Source: Fragilaria crotonensis (taxonomy: Eukaryota; Bacillariophyta; Fragilariophyceae; Fragilariales; Fragilariaceae). Taken from it: a DNA stretch of 57,948 nucleotides. The DNA lies in NCBI GenBank assembly GCA_022925895.1, contig JAKSYS010000391.1:1-57948 (forward strand), in the 5' to 3' direction. Below the pieces are notes generated by a model. The model ran no database searches. It had not been told where the DNA came from and saw only the letters and a list, made by a program, of their open reading frames with translations. Position numbers and translations under genes: made by a program. Shown here piece by piece: positions 33,922 through 43,242 of the stretch. Within the stretch, counting starts at the first letter, position 1, and each line of letters starts with the position of its first letter.

Positions 33922-34614
33922 GGTGTGTACTGATTGCTGAACGTCGACTGTCAATGATGTCAATGGTTGGTTCAATGGACAAGGAAGGGTGGAAGTGTTA
34001 GCTGGAGACTTTCATGCAGAGACTCTAACGGTAGACGAGCGCAACATAATCCGACCCCAATTTGGTGAACAGTGTACGTACAGGAGTACTTGTATGTACC
34101 ATGTACTGTGTACTGTAGAAGTTTGACTCTGCGCACTTCGAAGCACCCAAAGCATATGATATAGATCGACATGTGGGTACGCAGTACGACGTGTTTACTG
34201 ATACTCCGTACCGGTACCGGTAGTACAGTATGTGCAGCGCTCCTGGCTTTATAACACAAGTTCATACAACATATGATACAACATATAAACATACATGATA
34301 CATGATGTACAGCATTTATATTTTATATCGATGCAAAAGTACTGTATATATGATATATGCTATGAACTATGAACAGCACGCCGCACGCATGTGTCAATCA
34401 GTCATATCATACTGTCGTTCTCTATTCTCAACTACTCTAGTACTAGTACTGTAGTACCAGGTGAACGAAAAGCCAGATCTTGGTATGACATATAACCGCG
34501 ACCCATTTCAATCGGATCCACCAATCACCAATGAGCTCTGACCCATTTCTGCAGTGGGCACGATCGAACCTACCATGGCAGATATCTTGTTCGCCTCACA
34601 AATCGAGCCTGTGA
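33922..34614. other. Upstream region between divergent VPS15 and trypsin genes
   Basis: 693 bp, rich in GTAC/TACTAGTAC palindromes (34075-34220, 34435-34465) and AT-rich at 34280-34380. No gene is seen. Confidence 0.5.
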
Positions 34615-36228
34615 ATGCACGCCCATTGCAAAATGAGGTGCTGCGCGTTGATGAAGTGCACATATGTTGTTTGTCTTCTCCTTGCTACCTCGAAGGCTTC
34701 TGTAGACAACCAGCCCCTTCAGCTTCGTGAGGCTGGCGATCCCACTCCTGTGGAGGGCAAACGCGATTTGAAACAAGACCTTGTTGACCAAGAAGAACCT
34801 TACCGCCGATACGCTTCCAGTAATGCCGAGGCTGAGCCCCGCGAACTTAATTGGCACAAAAGAGGCCCCGCTCATCACCCGCATGGTGCTTCGATGAGCA
34901 GTCACACCCGTTCAAACCCCCATCCCAGGTCTGTCGGTCACTACAACCACCATGCGAAGAATGGTCCGGTGCCGTTCTCTCGAGCCCGCCCTAAACATGG
35001 TCGGGGCTCATACCCCCAGGTCAAGCAGCATGTGATGAAAGGTGGAGGGCTCCCTAAGTTTCGCGTAGAGATAAACCCCGAAAGATCCCACAATCATCGA
35101 CATCGAGCAAGGAATGGTATTCCTTTTATGCCTGAGAATCAACTCCACTCTCACGGGCGTTCGCGTGGCAACCACCACCCAAGCAATGGTCGTCAATCTC
35201 GACACGGCACCAACTCTGAAGCTCAGGGATCTCTTCAACATGTTGGCAGCACTGCTGCTTTTACAGGAGGAGATCAGAACGCAACGCAGGCGTTTGAGAG
35301 GAAGCCGTCGTTCGACAGTCGAATCGTTGGGGGCGTCGCAGCCGATGAAGGAGAGTACAAGTTCTTCGCAACTTTGAACATCACTTTACCCAATGGAGAA
35401 TGGACATCCTGTGGCGGGTCCCTGATCGCACCAGATGTGATCTTGACAGCGGGCCACTGCGGCGTAGGAAGCATTGTTAGCGCTCGTATCGGCAGCAACT
35501 TCTTGGAGAGTGGAGGAGAACTGCGTGGTGTAGCCTGCCGTTATGTTCATCCCGAGTATGATAAAAATGACTACTTCTCCAATGACTATATGCTCGTCAA
35601 ACTCGACAGCCCAGTCGACACGAGCGTGTATCCCATCATGCAACTGAACCAAGACCCTTCGCTTCCTAAGGTTGGTGTTAACCTTACTGTGATTGGATTT
35701 GGATACACCAGTGAAGGAGGCAATGTCAGTCAAACCTTGCAAAAGTTGGAGATCCCCATGCTCTCCTTCGAACTCTGCAACAAGCTGAATGGTGGCGTCA
35801 TTGAGGAGGACATTCAATTTTGCGCTGGTGACGTGGCGGGTGGCAAGGATGCTTGTCAGGGTGACTCCGGAGGTCCAATCTTTGAAATGCGTGGCTCCAC
35901 GCCAGTTCAGGTGGGAGTGGTTTCATTCGGAGATGGATGCGCGCAACCTAACAGTAGTGGTATTTATGCTCGTGTCACGGGTGCGTATGAATGGATTCAA
36001 GAGACGATGGCAAAATTTGATGCCGGAGTTATCGTGGGATGTGGTGGTGGTGGTGGTGGTGGTGGTGGTGGTGGTGGTGGTGGTGGTGGACTATCAGTCC
36101 AGGTATCAACAACAATTCTGTCAGTGTTGATCAGGACTCAAGCGGTGTGGGAGACGGCGGATTTTGGACGTACAGGGGTGTCACTGTTTTCTTATATTCC
36201 ATCTTGCTATATCTTCTTATATGAATAA
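34615..36228 (+). CDS. Secreted trypsin-like serine protease (S1) with Gly-rich C-terminal tract
   Basis: Open frame of 537 codons from ATG 34615; MRCCALMKC seven codons in is an alternative start, and either gives a signal peptide (TYVVCLLLATSKASV). Residues 30-235 are a His/Arg/Pro-rich propeptide. Activation would cut SR|IVGG at 236/237. The catalytic triad is His281 (TAGHC), Asp324 (NDYMLVKL) and Ser418 (GDSGGP), with Asp412 in the S1 pocket position, so cleavage after Lys/Arg is expected. A (GGT)n microsatellite then encodes about 17 glycines. After it this frame gives LSVQVSTTIL...YIFLYE. The next frame instead gives SVSVDQDSSGVGDGGFWTY followed by a hydrophobic end (VTVFLYSILLYLLI), which looks more like a membrane or GPI tail. 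A decayed duplicate lies at 38960-39830. Confidence 0.9.
   Translation: MHAHCKMRCCALMKCTYVVCLLLATSKASVDNQPLQLREAGDPTPVEGKRDLKQDLVDQEEPYRRYASSNAEAEPRELNWHKRGPAHHPHGASMSSHTRSNPHPRSVGHYNHHAKNGPVPFSRARPKHGRGSYPQVKQHVMKGGGLPKFRVEINPERSHNHRHRARNGIPFMPENQLHSHGRSRGNHHPSNGRQSRHGTNSEAQGSLQHVGSTAAFTGGDQNATQAFERKPSFDSRIVGGVAADEGEYKFFATLNITLPNGEWTSCGGSLIAPDVILTAGHCGVGSIVSARIGSNFLESGGELRGVACRYVHPEYDKNDYFSNDYMLVKLDSPVDTSVYPIMQLNQDPSLPKVGVNLTVIGFGYTSEGGNVSQTLQKLEIPMLSFELCNKLNGGVIEEDIQFCAGDVAGGKDACQGDSGGPIFEMRGSTPVQVGVVSFGDGCAQPNSSGIYARVTGAYEWIQETMAKFDAGVIVGCGGGGGGGGGGGGGGGGLSVQVSTTILSVLIRTQAVWETADFGRTGVSLFSYIPSCYIFLYE
36042..36089 (+). repeat. (GGT)n microsatellite in the protease gene
   Basis: About 16 GGT units encoding poly-Gly between the protease domain and the C-terminal tail. 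The sequence downstream is open in two frames. Confidence 0.95.
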
Positions 36229-37429
36229 TTAGTCTGCACAATTATCCCTATGAAATTTGTACTGCAGCATTCAATGGAAGCTCGTGTGAATGAGTTGTTC
36301 TTTTACTATTTGTGTCATATTTCTGGCAACAACAATGCTGCAGGAGAAGACATAGTGGAGGTTGGTATTGACTTAATCGAAGCCACAGCAGATACTCACT
36401 CTTTGAGAAAGGGGAGCATGCAGCAGTGAAGCTGTGTCACCAATGTACTGGGCAAAGGTCCTGAAGGATGGAGCAGCCTTTATGCTAATAATTGTAGACG
36501 TTTTCACCAAAGTTTTATGGAGAGAGAGCAAGGTGTAGAGGATGAATGCTGGGAGAATCCTTGATGATAGTCACTATTTTTGAGCAAGGTTGTACTGAAA
36601 ACATTGACACCCTTCACCAATGTCTTGTTCAAGATTGAATAATTCAAAGAAGTAGGATTTGATATGAGATTGGACGACGCTGCAAACTCACAGAGCACAC
36701 TTCAATCCTTCAAAGAATGTGTGTGCCAACTAGGTAAAGAGTGGAATCCACTTAAGATGTGATGGTGGCCTTGCTAGTGCATGCATGTCCAATATGAGCT
36801 TGGTGGAATCTGACTTCCCATCCTGACTGATATAGCATTGATTATTGATTCACATGGGAAGGCAACATTGACAGTGCTGCTCTGTGGACTGAATTTTACA
36901 AATGCAAACAATGCAGAACCATGGAGAGTTGGTACATATAGAGTAATAAGTTCATTTTGGAAAGAGACTAGGTACTGCAAGGCACTTATAATGGTGACTA
37001 AACAATTGGCAAACAACTAGTTCTCGAATTTAGCCGAAAATAAGATTTCAGAACTACCGAAAAAAGCAATGTTCGTTATCTTCGTGTTTACACGAAAAAA
37101 ATGACGCCTACTCTAGGTATGCATACTTGTACCGGAAGTTTAGCTGGTGGAATACCGTGGTACTGCGCACCGTATTAAGTCTATGACGTGTTGGAGAGAT
37201 CAGTAAATAGCTTCTCTCAAAGAAGCACCCATAAAAATCAGACACCAGCTCATCAGAGAAAGACAACGATGTGACAAGATGTCTCTGACTTCATGTGATG
37301 TCAACAGTCAACAGTCACTGTCACATGTGGCTCGCGAGACCAAGAGCTCCATCTTCCATTATTCACATCCTTTGGGTCTCCGTGATTTTGGCCTGTGCTT
37401 GTTAAACACGTCGTTACTTTCTCTTCTAC
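36229..37429. other. Intergenic, CpG-poor decayed sequence
   Basis: 36240-37020 is TG/CA-rich and almost without CpG, with scattered coding-like pieces on the plus strand (for example THSLRKGS near 36395, and GKATLTVLLCGLNFTNANNA near 36855) broken by stops. THSLRKG faintly recalls a tyrosine-recombinase HxxR box, too weak to name. 37020-37429 is the upstream flank of the DUF2256 gene. Confidence 0.4.
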
Positions 37430-38338
37430 ATGCGTTGTTGTGCATTCGTTCGGTGGACAGCTCCAGCACAATTGTTCATTTTGCTCCCATTGAGTTGTGG
37501 TCGGTCGTTTAGTGTCGTACCGCTTCAATTACTACAGCCGGTAGGACTGAGGACGCAGCGATTGTCATTTTATCACGCAACGTCACTCATGCCTCGTGGT
37601 GTGAAGAAGGAGCATTTGCCCAGCAAAGTGTGTGTCGTTTGTGAACGACCCTTCACGTGGAGAAAAAAGTGGGAACGATGTTGGGATGAAGTGACTACGT
37701 GTTCCAAGAGTTGCAATGCAAAGCGAAGGAGTGGAAATCGAGCCATCTTGGATGATGATGACGACGACGATGATGATGAGAAAGATCGCCCTCTGTCAAA
37801 TGACAAGAAGTCTTCAAAGAAGAAGAATGCCAATAAAGGTGCAATGGTGGAGAATGCTGAAGTCGTCCAAGGCTCAACAAGCACCAGTCGGTTTGAAGTT
37901 GGCGAATCCATCAATGAATGCTTGGATCAAGATGAGATTTTCGACATGAACGATGAGCTTGATGTGTTGACTCTAGAGGAACTCTTTGACGAAGCTAATT
38001 CGAATGCACACGAAGATGATGATGCCAATAACGTAAGTATCATGGATCAAGTAGCGCGAGAAAAGGCGGCAAGAAAGGCTGCAAAGAAGGTGAAAAAAGC
38101 AGAACGTCGAGCTCAACGAGAAGGGAATGGAGATCCCATGGCCGGTAGAAAGACATGTGATATGTGCTCCAAGTCGGTCAATCTCCTTGTTCGTTGTACC
38201 TATGACGAGTCGTTGCAATGGAAAATGGTGTGTGGGACATGTTGGAAGAATGCCAGTGGCGGCGTAGTGGACGGTGACACAAACCATCCATTTTACAGGT
38301 ATGGTGGATTATGGAAGAATAGACGGGCACATATGTGA
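37430..38338 (+). CDS. DUF2256 zinc-ribbon protein with N-terminal targeting sequence and second Cys motif
   Basis: Open frame of 302 codons from ATG 37430 to TGA. The N-terminus (MRCCAFVRWTAPAQLFILLP...SCGRSFSVVP) is signal-peptide-like and may lead to the plastid; the internal Met54 (MPRGVKKEHLPSK) matches the usual start of free-standing DUF2256 proteins. DUF2256 spans about 60-100: HLPSKVCVVCERPFTWRKKW and WDEVTTCSKSCNAKRR, with C68-x2-C71 and C91-x3-C95 as zinc ligands. An acidic stretch (a GAT repeat) and Lys-rich region follow, then a charged helix (VAREKAARKAAKKVKKAERR). A second CxxC pair set ends the protein (KTCDMCSKSVN...MVCGTCWKNA). The function is unknown; a nucleic-acid-binding role is plausible. 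Confidence 0.88.
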   Translation: MRCCAFVRWTAPAQLFILLPLSCGRSFSVVPLQLLQPVGLRTQRLSFYHATSLMPRGVKKEHLPSKVCVVCERPFTWRKKWERCWDEVTTCSKSCNAKRRSGNRAILDDDDDDDDDEKDRPLSNDKKSSKKKNANKGAMVENAEVVQGSTSTSRFEVGESINECLDQDEIFDMNDELDVLTLEELFDEANSNAHEDDDANNVSIMDQVAREKAARKAAKKVKKAERRAQREGNGDPMAGRKTCDMCSKSVNLLVRCTYDESLQWKMVCGTCWKNASGGVVDGDTNHPFYRYGGLWKNRRAHM

Positions 38339-38959
38339 TAAAGGGATGAAAGGTCTCCCCCCCTGTATTACTTTTCCACGCAGTTAAACTGGATATCCAC
38401 GTATCAATTATTACCCCTCTGGACTTTCGCATTTCCCTTTTGGTGTCCATGTGAATGAGATGCTAAGCGTAGTACGAGTGCATTGTTGTCGGAACCGAGC
38501 ACATACTCTGTTCCGCAGGACTATACATGCTTGGAGAGGGAACAGTACTCGGAGTTCGTAGTATTATCATGTCGCCGACAAATCCAGACGACGGAGATCA
38601 AGGTCATGTCGTCAGACTGAATATAGTCGGTAGTTGATATGCAAGAGTGAATATACTCCTAGAGTACATTCCTGCTGGAAGTGACTTCTTTATTCTTGAA
38701 ATTTTCTGGAGACCTTGATAACAATTTCTTGGACTGCGTCGACAACTGAAAATTCAGAAATCAAGACACAGGGCATTTTTAATTTCATGATTTGCCTTCA
38801 TATCCTTCATTCGGATGACAGGATGGGATCTTGCACGGCCAACTCTCGTCGAGCACAAATCTTGATTTGCGATTGCCGTCACGATCACAATACATGAAAC
38901 GAATGCACCCTCACGAGGGTTCTTAGGTTTGCCTACGGTAGTTCTTCATAGATACCGAG
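38339..38959. other. Intergenic, no gene seen
   Basis: 3' flank of the DUF2256 gene; no supported coding sequence, repeat or RNA gene. Confidence 0.5.
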
Positions 38960-39830
38960 CTGGTCGTCCTTTGAAAGACTGAGAAGCAACTCCAATCTCG
39001 CGCGGGCGTTCGAGCGTCAACCACAACCACCACTCAAACAATGGCCGTCAATCTCCACATGGCACCAGCTCTGAAGATAAGGGATCTCTTCAACATGTCG
39101 GCAACACTTCTTCATTTTTACAGGAGGTGATCAGAATGAACCATGGGCATTCGACGAGGGAGCGTTCGTTCCGACCGCCGCATCGTTTGGGGCTATGAAT
39201 AGCCGACGAAAGAGAGTACAAGTTCATCGCAACCATGAGCATCCTTAATCATGATGGAAACTGGAGCATGTGCGACGGGTCCCTGATCGCACCGGATATC
39301 GTGGTCTCGACAGCGGCCTGCGGTCATCCCATGTATGATGCAAATGACGAAAAGGTCTCCTAGGACTACCTGTTTTTCAAACTCGGTAGCCTAGAGTCGA
39401 TACGAGCGCGTATCCGATCACGCAATTTGAAACAAGACTCGCCGCTTCCAAAGGTCGATGTTAACCTTACTGAGATTGGATTTGGATACACCATTTTCCT
39501 AGGCGATCCTAGTCAAAAGTTGCTGAATTTGGAGGTTCCCATGAACTCCTTCGAACTCTGTGACCAACAATATGGTGGCATCGTTGAGGAGGACATTCAG
39601 TTCTGCGCTGGTTTCGTGGAGGGTGGAAAGGATTCTTGCCAGGGTGACTCCTGAGATCCTATCTTTGAAATGCGTGGCTCCACGCAGGTTCAGATGGGAG
39701 TGGTTTCATTGGGAACAGGCTGTTCGCTATGCATACAACTGAGACGAGCGGAGAAGTTTACTCTACCATCAGGCTACTCGTAGTGATTCGGGTGTGTACA
39801 TGCATAGGAATCGATTCAAGATTCGCAACG
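38960..39830 (+). pseudogene. Decayed duplicate of the trypsin-like gene
   Basis: Nucleotide similarity to 35125-36010 runs from GAGAAGCAACTCCA (near 38979) to GAATCGATTCAAGA (near 39808). The propeptide part lacks an open frame, the TAGHC block is altered to a sequence lacking the His context (near 39310), and a long internal stretch is deleted. The last recognisable part (39427-39654) reads NLTEIGFGYT, SFELCDQQYGGIVEEDIQFC and GGKDSCQGDS. It then hits TGA where the functional copy has GGP. It cannot encode an active protease. It marks a local duplication spanning the DUF2256 gene. Confidence 0.88.
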
Positions 39831-39865
39831 ACACCACATGTCACATGTCACATGTCGGATGGTTT

Positions 39866-40019
39866 CGATTAGAATGCAAGGAAATGACGTCAAGCCGAAC
39901 CAATCAGTACCGAGCCCTTCACGTACAACCTACGGTGATACAGTACTCCAGTAAGACAGTAGCATAGGGAGAGCATGCTGATTGGTACGGCTTGACGTCA
40001 TTTCCTTGCATTCTAATCG
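39866..40019. repeat. Inverted repeat with 42-bp arms
   Basis: Arms 39866-39907 and 39978-40019 are reverse complements with one mismatch, around a 70-bp spacer. Each arm contains the palindrome TGACGTCA. It looks like a small foldback element; no clear target duplication is visible. Confidence 0.88.
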
Positions 40020-40825
40020 GATCCGTGCTACTGTTGGTACTGTTGGTGGAATCGACGGTACGACTGTACGACGCGACAACGATGTCAAGCTCAACAGTAC
40101 GACTGTACCAAAAAACTGTATGCATAGCAAAACAAATTGTTCGTGCGGATCGCCGTCTAGCAATGTCTATCAAGAGGAGGATCTTGGTTGGACCATTGTT
40201 GGCAAAGGTTCAAAGGAGTACAAGACCAAGACTTGACATGAGGAGTTATGCCTTGAAGGCTGGAATTGCATGGAAGCCTTTTAGGCATATGTCTCTTGGG
40301 ATTTGGGGACTGGTTTGCTGTAGCTGGTTTGCTTTTGGCCTTGGAGTTGGTCTTGTTCCAACTCGGACTTAAGGAAAGCAATCTTGTCTTTGCCTTGTTT
40401 TGTTGGATGGGATGGGTGTTCAATCTTGGGAGCTTTTGGAGTCCAGGAACAAGATTGAATAGATCTAGAAAGTGTAATTCTAGATCTCACAATATTCGAA
40501 AACGGTATTTGGTAGTGTCTAGGAGAACTACTGGATTAAGCAAGAGTCTACGGTATTGTTGAATTGTTTAACAACCACACACCACCCATGGCAAAACTTG
40601 GCGCGAAATGTCAGGATGTCTGGTCGGCGCTCGGCGCAGTACATACAAGTACAAGTACAAATGTACAAATACAGCAGTCATAATACAGTAGGTTTTCCAA
40701 TAATGTGGTCCTGATTTCTGTGCTTTGAGCATCTTGGGTGTGTACGTTTCTTGCATACACTGAAATAGTCATTTTGTCAGGTGTCTGATCTACCTATAGT
40801 CGTGGCGCTCAAGACTAAGTGTGTG
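40020..40825. other. Intergenic flank of the DIRS-like element
   Basis: Contains a 10-bp-arm palindrome AGATCTAGAA...TTCTAGATCT (40461-40487) and ACAAGTACAAGTACAAATGTACA-type repeats in shorter blocks near 40645-40668. No gene is supported. Confidence 0.5.
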
Positions 40826-41869
40826 CGGGAAATCCCGCCTACAACAGGAGCTCCGACTTGCGACTGCTGCGAGGACATGTAGTAACGTAGTAGGTGTAGA
40901 TATATATCGAAGGGAAGTCGGCAAAAAGCGGCGCCCTTACTATGCTGCCGCGCTCGCTAACAACCTCGGGGGTGTCTCCGCCTTTACTCATGTATTGGCG
41001 GAGGTACCCGGTGCGGGCGGGCGGGTAAACTTAAACACTAGAGACTAGCCTCTTCAACGTGCTCGCTGCTCTGCTCAGAGCCGCGTTACACTCGTAGGCT
41101 TACTTGGGGTGATCTCGTCGAGCAACCCGAATAATGACTTCCTCTTTGTTCGGTGCGTTCAAGGCGTCGGTGGCGGTTCTTGGTGGTGCTGTGCATTCGT
41201 ACGCACGAGTGTGAAGTTCGTCTGGCAGTCACTCCGTCTGCGTTCCTGTCATCAGCGGGAAATCCCGCCTACAACAGGAGCTCCGACTTGCGACTGCTGC
41301 GAGGACATGTAGTAACGTAGTAGGTGTAAATATATATCGAAGGGAAGTTGGCAAAAAGCGGCGCCCTTACTATGCTGCCGCGCTCGCTAACAACCTCGAG
41401 GGTGTCTCCGCCTTTACTCATGTATTGGCGGAGGTACCCGGTGCGGGCGGGCGGGTAAACTTAAACACTAGAGACTAGCCTCTTCAACGTGCTCGCTGCT
41501 CTGCTCAGAGCCGCGTTACACTCGTAGGCTTACTTGGGGTGATCTCGTCGAGCAACCCGAATAATGACTTCCTCTTTGTTCGGTGCGTTCAAGGCGTCGG
41601 TGGCGGTTCTTGGTGGTGCTGTGCATTCGTACGCACGAGTGTGAAGTTCGTCTGGCAGTCACTCCGTCTGCGTTCCTGTCATCAGCGGGAAATCCCGCCT
41701 ACAACAGGAGCTCCGACTTGCAACTGCTGCGAGGACATGTAGTAACGTAGTAGGTGTAAATATATATCGAAGGGAAGTTGGCAAAAAGCGGCGCCCTTAC
41801 TATGCTGCCGCGCTCGCTAACAACCTCGGGGGTGTCTCCGCCTTTACTCATGTATTGGCGGAGGTACCC
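40826..41869. repeat. Tandem split-repeat array, 430-bp period, 2.4 copies
   Basis: Units start at 40826, 41256 and 41686 with the palindromic head CGGGAAATCCCG. The third unit contains module A only and continues directly into the recombinase coding end. Copies are nearly identical (a few substitutions such as G/A near 40900 against 41330), implying recent amplification. Confidence 0.95.
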
Positions 41870-43064
41870 CTTCGGCCAATGTGGCCAGCAGAGAAGATGG
41901 AAAGGGTGGGCCGCCGGGACCGGTGGGGAAGGGTGGGGGATTGAGGCGGTAGTCGCCGCCGCGAAGCATAATGGCGGCGACGCCCGCCATCACTGGCTGG
42001 GCTTGGACATGCAGGTAGCGGTACATTTCGTCCGATCGCCACCGACCGATAAGGCGGATGCGATCGGAGTCAATGCCGCCGCAGAGCATGGCCATGGCCC
42101 CGCCCGCGCGGGTAGAGCGGGCGGAAATATCGCATGCGGCGAAGTCGGTGAGCGCGGGAGGGAGTAGGCCAACAGCGCGACGGAGGATGGTGGTGACATC
42201 GGAGGGAAGGACGAATTGCCACCGCGCCTCCGGCGACTGGCGAAACGCGTTGATGGGCGTGTTCGGAGTGGCGCCGGAGAGACGAAGGCTGAGAAGGCGG
42301 CGGGTGAGAGCGGCGACGGGGCAGAGCGTGGGGTGGCCGCTCCGGCCGTGGCCCAGGGTTTCGCCTCGGACGCCGTTCTTCTGGTTTGTGAAGGTGACCG
42401 TGACGAACGTTGCCGCAAGCAAGTCATCGGGGGGACAGGACATGACGTCCAAACGACGTTGTCCAATCCACACGCCGATGTCCTGGAAACGGAACAGGTC
42501 ATCGGCGGCGGTGCGAGGGGTACCGCTGTATTCCCCCGGGCGCAACAAGAAATTAAAGGCGAGAATGAGACAGTCGCCGGCGGCAAAGAGGCGCGGCGAC
42601 ACGTGAAGGTTGGCCTCCGCGAGGTGATGCGCGCGTCGCAACACGAGCATCGGCAGAGGTTTGACCCGAGTGGGAGGGGGATCGGCCTTTTTCCACGAGC
42701 GGAGCACAGCCTGCTGGCGAAAGTCGAGCGCGCCGAAGGCGTTTAGGCGAGGGTCAACGGCCCCCACCCGGGTGAACGTCTGCGCCACGTGGCGGACGGC
42801 GTCCTCCACCGTTCGAGATCGAACGGCCCTTTCGCTGGGTGCGATGCGGCCGGTCCGGTATTGTTGGGCAAAGAGGAGCAGGATGGGGACAGGGTCCCCG
42901 GGAACATCTTGGAGATCGGGTCGGATGTTGGATCGGGTACAAAAACCCTCCCAGAGGCGCCAGGTTGCAGAGGCAGAATTCAGTGAAATCTCCCGCAAGT
43001 GTGGCGAATCCGCCATTGCCGGAGATTGACCCTTAACAATATAACAATCGACAAGAAGCGGCAT
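41844..43064 (-). CDS. Tyrosine recombinase of the DIRS-like element
   Basis: Open frame of 406 codons from ATG 43064. The N-terminal part (SLNSASATWRLWEGFC) is the core-binding region. The catalytic part has LLRPGEYSG (first Arg), ARSTRAGGAMAML at the HxxR box and IGRWRSDEMYRYLHVQ with the nucleophilic Tyr. The HxxR His position is Arg here. It would join circular element DNA to the chromosome. The stop lies inside repeat module A. The first ~28 codons overlap the 263-bp direct repeat, so the gene is intact despite the nearby insertion, but it is now 6.5 kb away from RT. Confidence 0.88.
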   Translation of the reverse strand: MPLLVDCYIVKGQSPAMADSPHLREISLNSASATWRLWEGFCTRSNIRPDLQDVPGDPVPILLLFAQQYRTGRIAPSERAVRSRTVEDAVRHVAQTFTRVGAVDPRLNAFGALDFRQQAVLRSWKKADPPPTRVKPLPMLVLRRAHHLAEANLHVSPRLFAAGDCLILAFNFLLRPGEYSGTPRTAADDLFRFQDIGVWIGQRRLDVMSCPPDDLLAATFVTVTFTNQKNGVRGETLGHGRSGHPTLCPVAALTRRLLSLRLSGATPNTPINAFRQSPEARWQFVLPSDVTTILRRAVGLLPPALTDFAACDISARSTRAGGAMAMLCGGIDSDRIRLIGRWRSDEMYRYLHVQAQPVMAGVAAIMLRGGDYRLNPPPFPTGPGGPPFPSSLLATLAEGVPPPIHE

Positions 43065-43242
43065 GCAACTTGATCAATTATAAAAAGAGTGAGCAGATCT
43101 AGAATCTAGTTCCAAAACCGGTCCCACCATATGGACCAACAGGTTATCCGTGCGTGCGCGTCAGCAGTCCTCCACGTCATCGTGGGACACGCGCCTTGTA
43201 TGCTTGTCCGAATATCCCGCACTCATGACAGGATTCATTCAG
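42980..43242. repeat. 263-bp direct repeat, left copy (flanks the 6.5-kb insert)
   Basis: Near-identical to 49734-49996 (one clear difference, T/C near 43001/49755). It carries the end of the RT-RNase H frame, the spacer and the start of the recombinase frame, including a TATAAAAA box near 43079. Confidence 0.97.

Noticed and set aside
36039-36224. Frame with a poly-Trp run
   Set aside because: A shadow of the GGT repeat; only its downstream part, as a possible alternative protease tail, was kept as a finding.
36360-36420. THSLRKGS as a tyrosine-recombinase HxxR box of a Crypton-like relic
   Set aside because: The flanking sequence does not continue the motif and stops follow at once; too weak to annotate.
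40826-41869. The 430-bp tandem repeats as a satellite or CRISPR-like array
   Set aside because: Unit modules match the termini of the adjacent tyrosine-recombinase element, so they are its split repeats.
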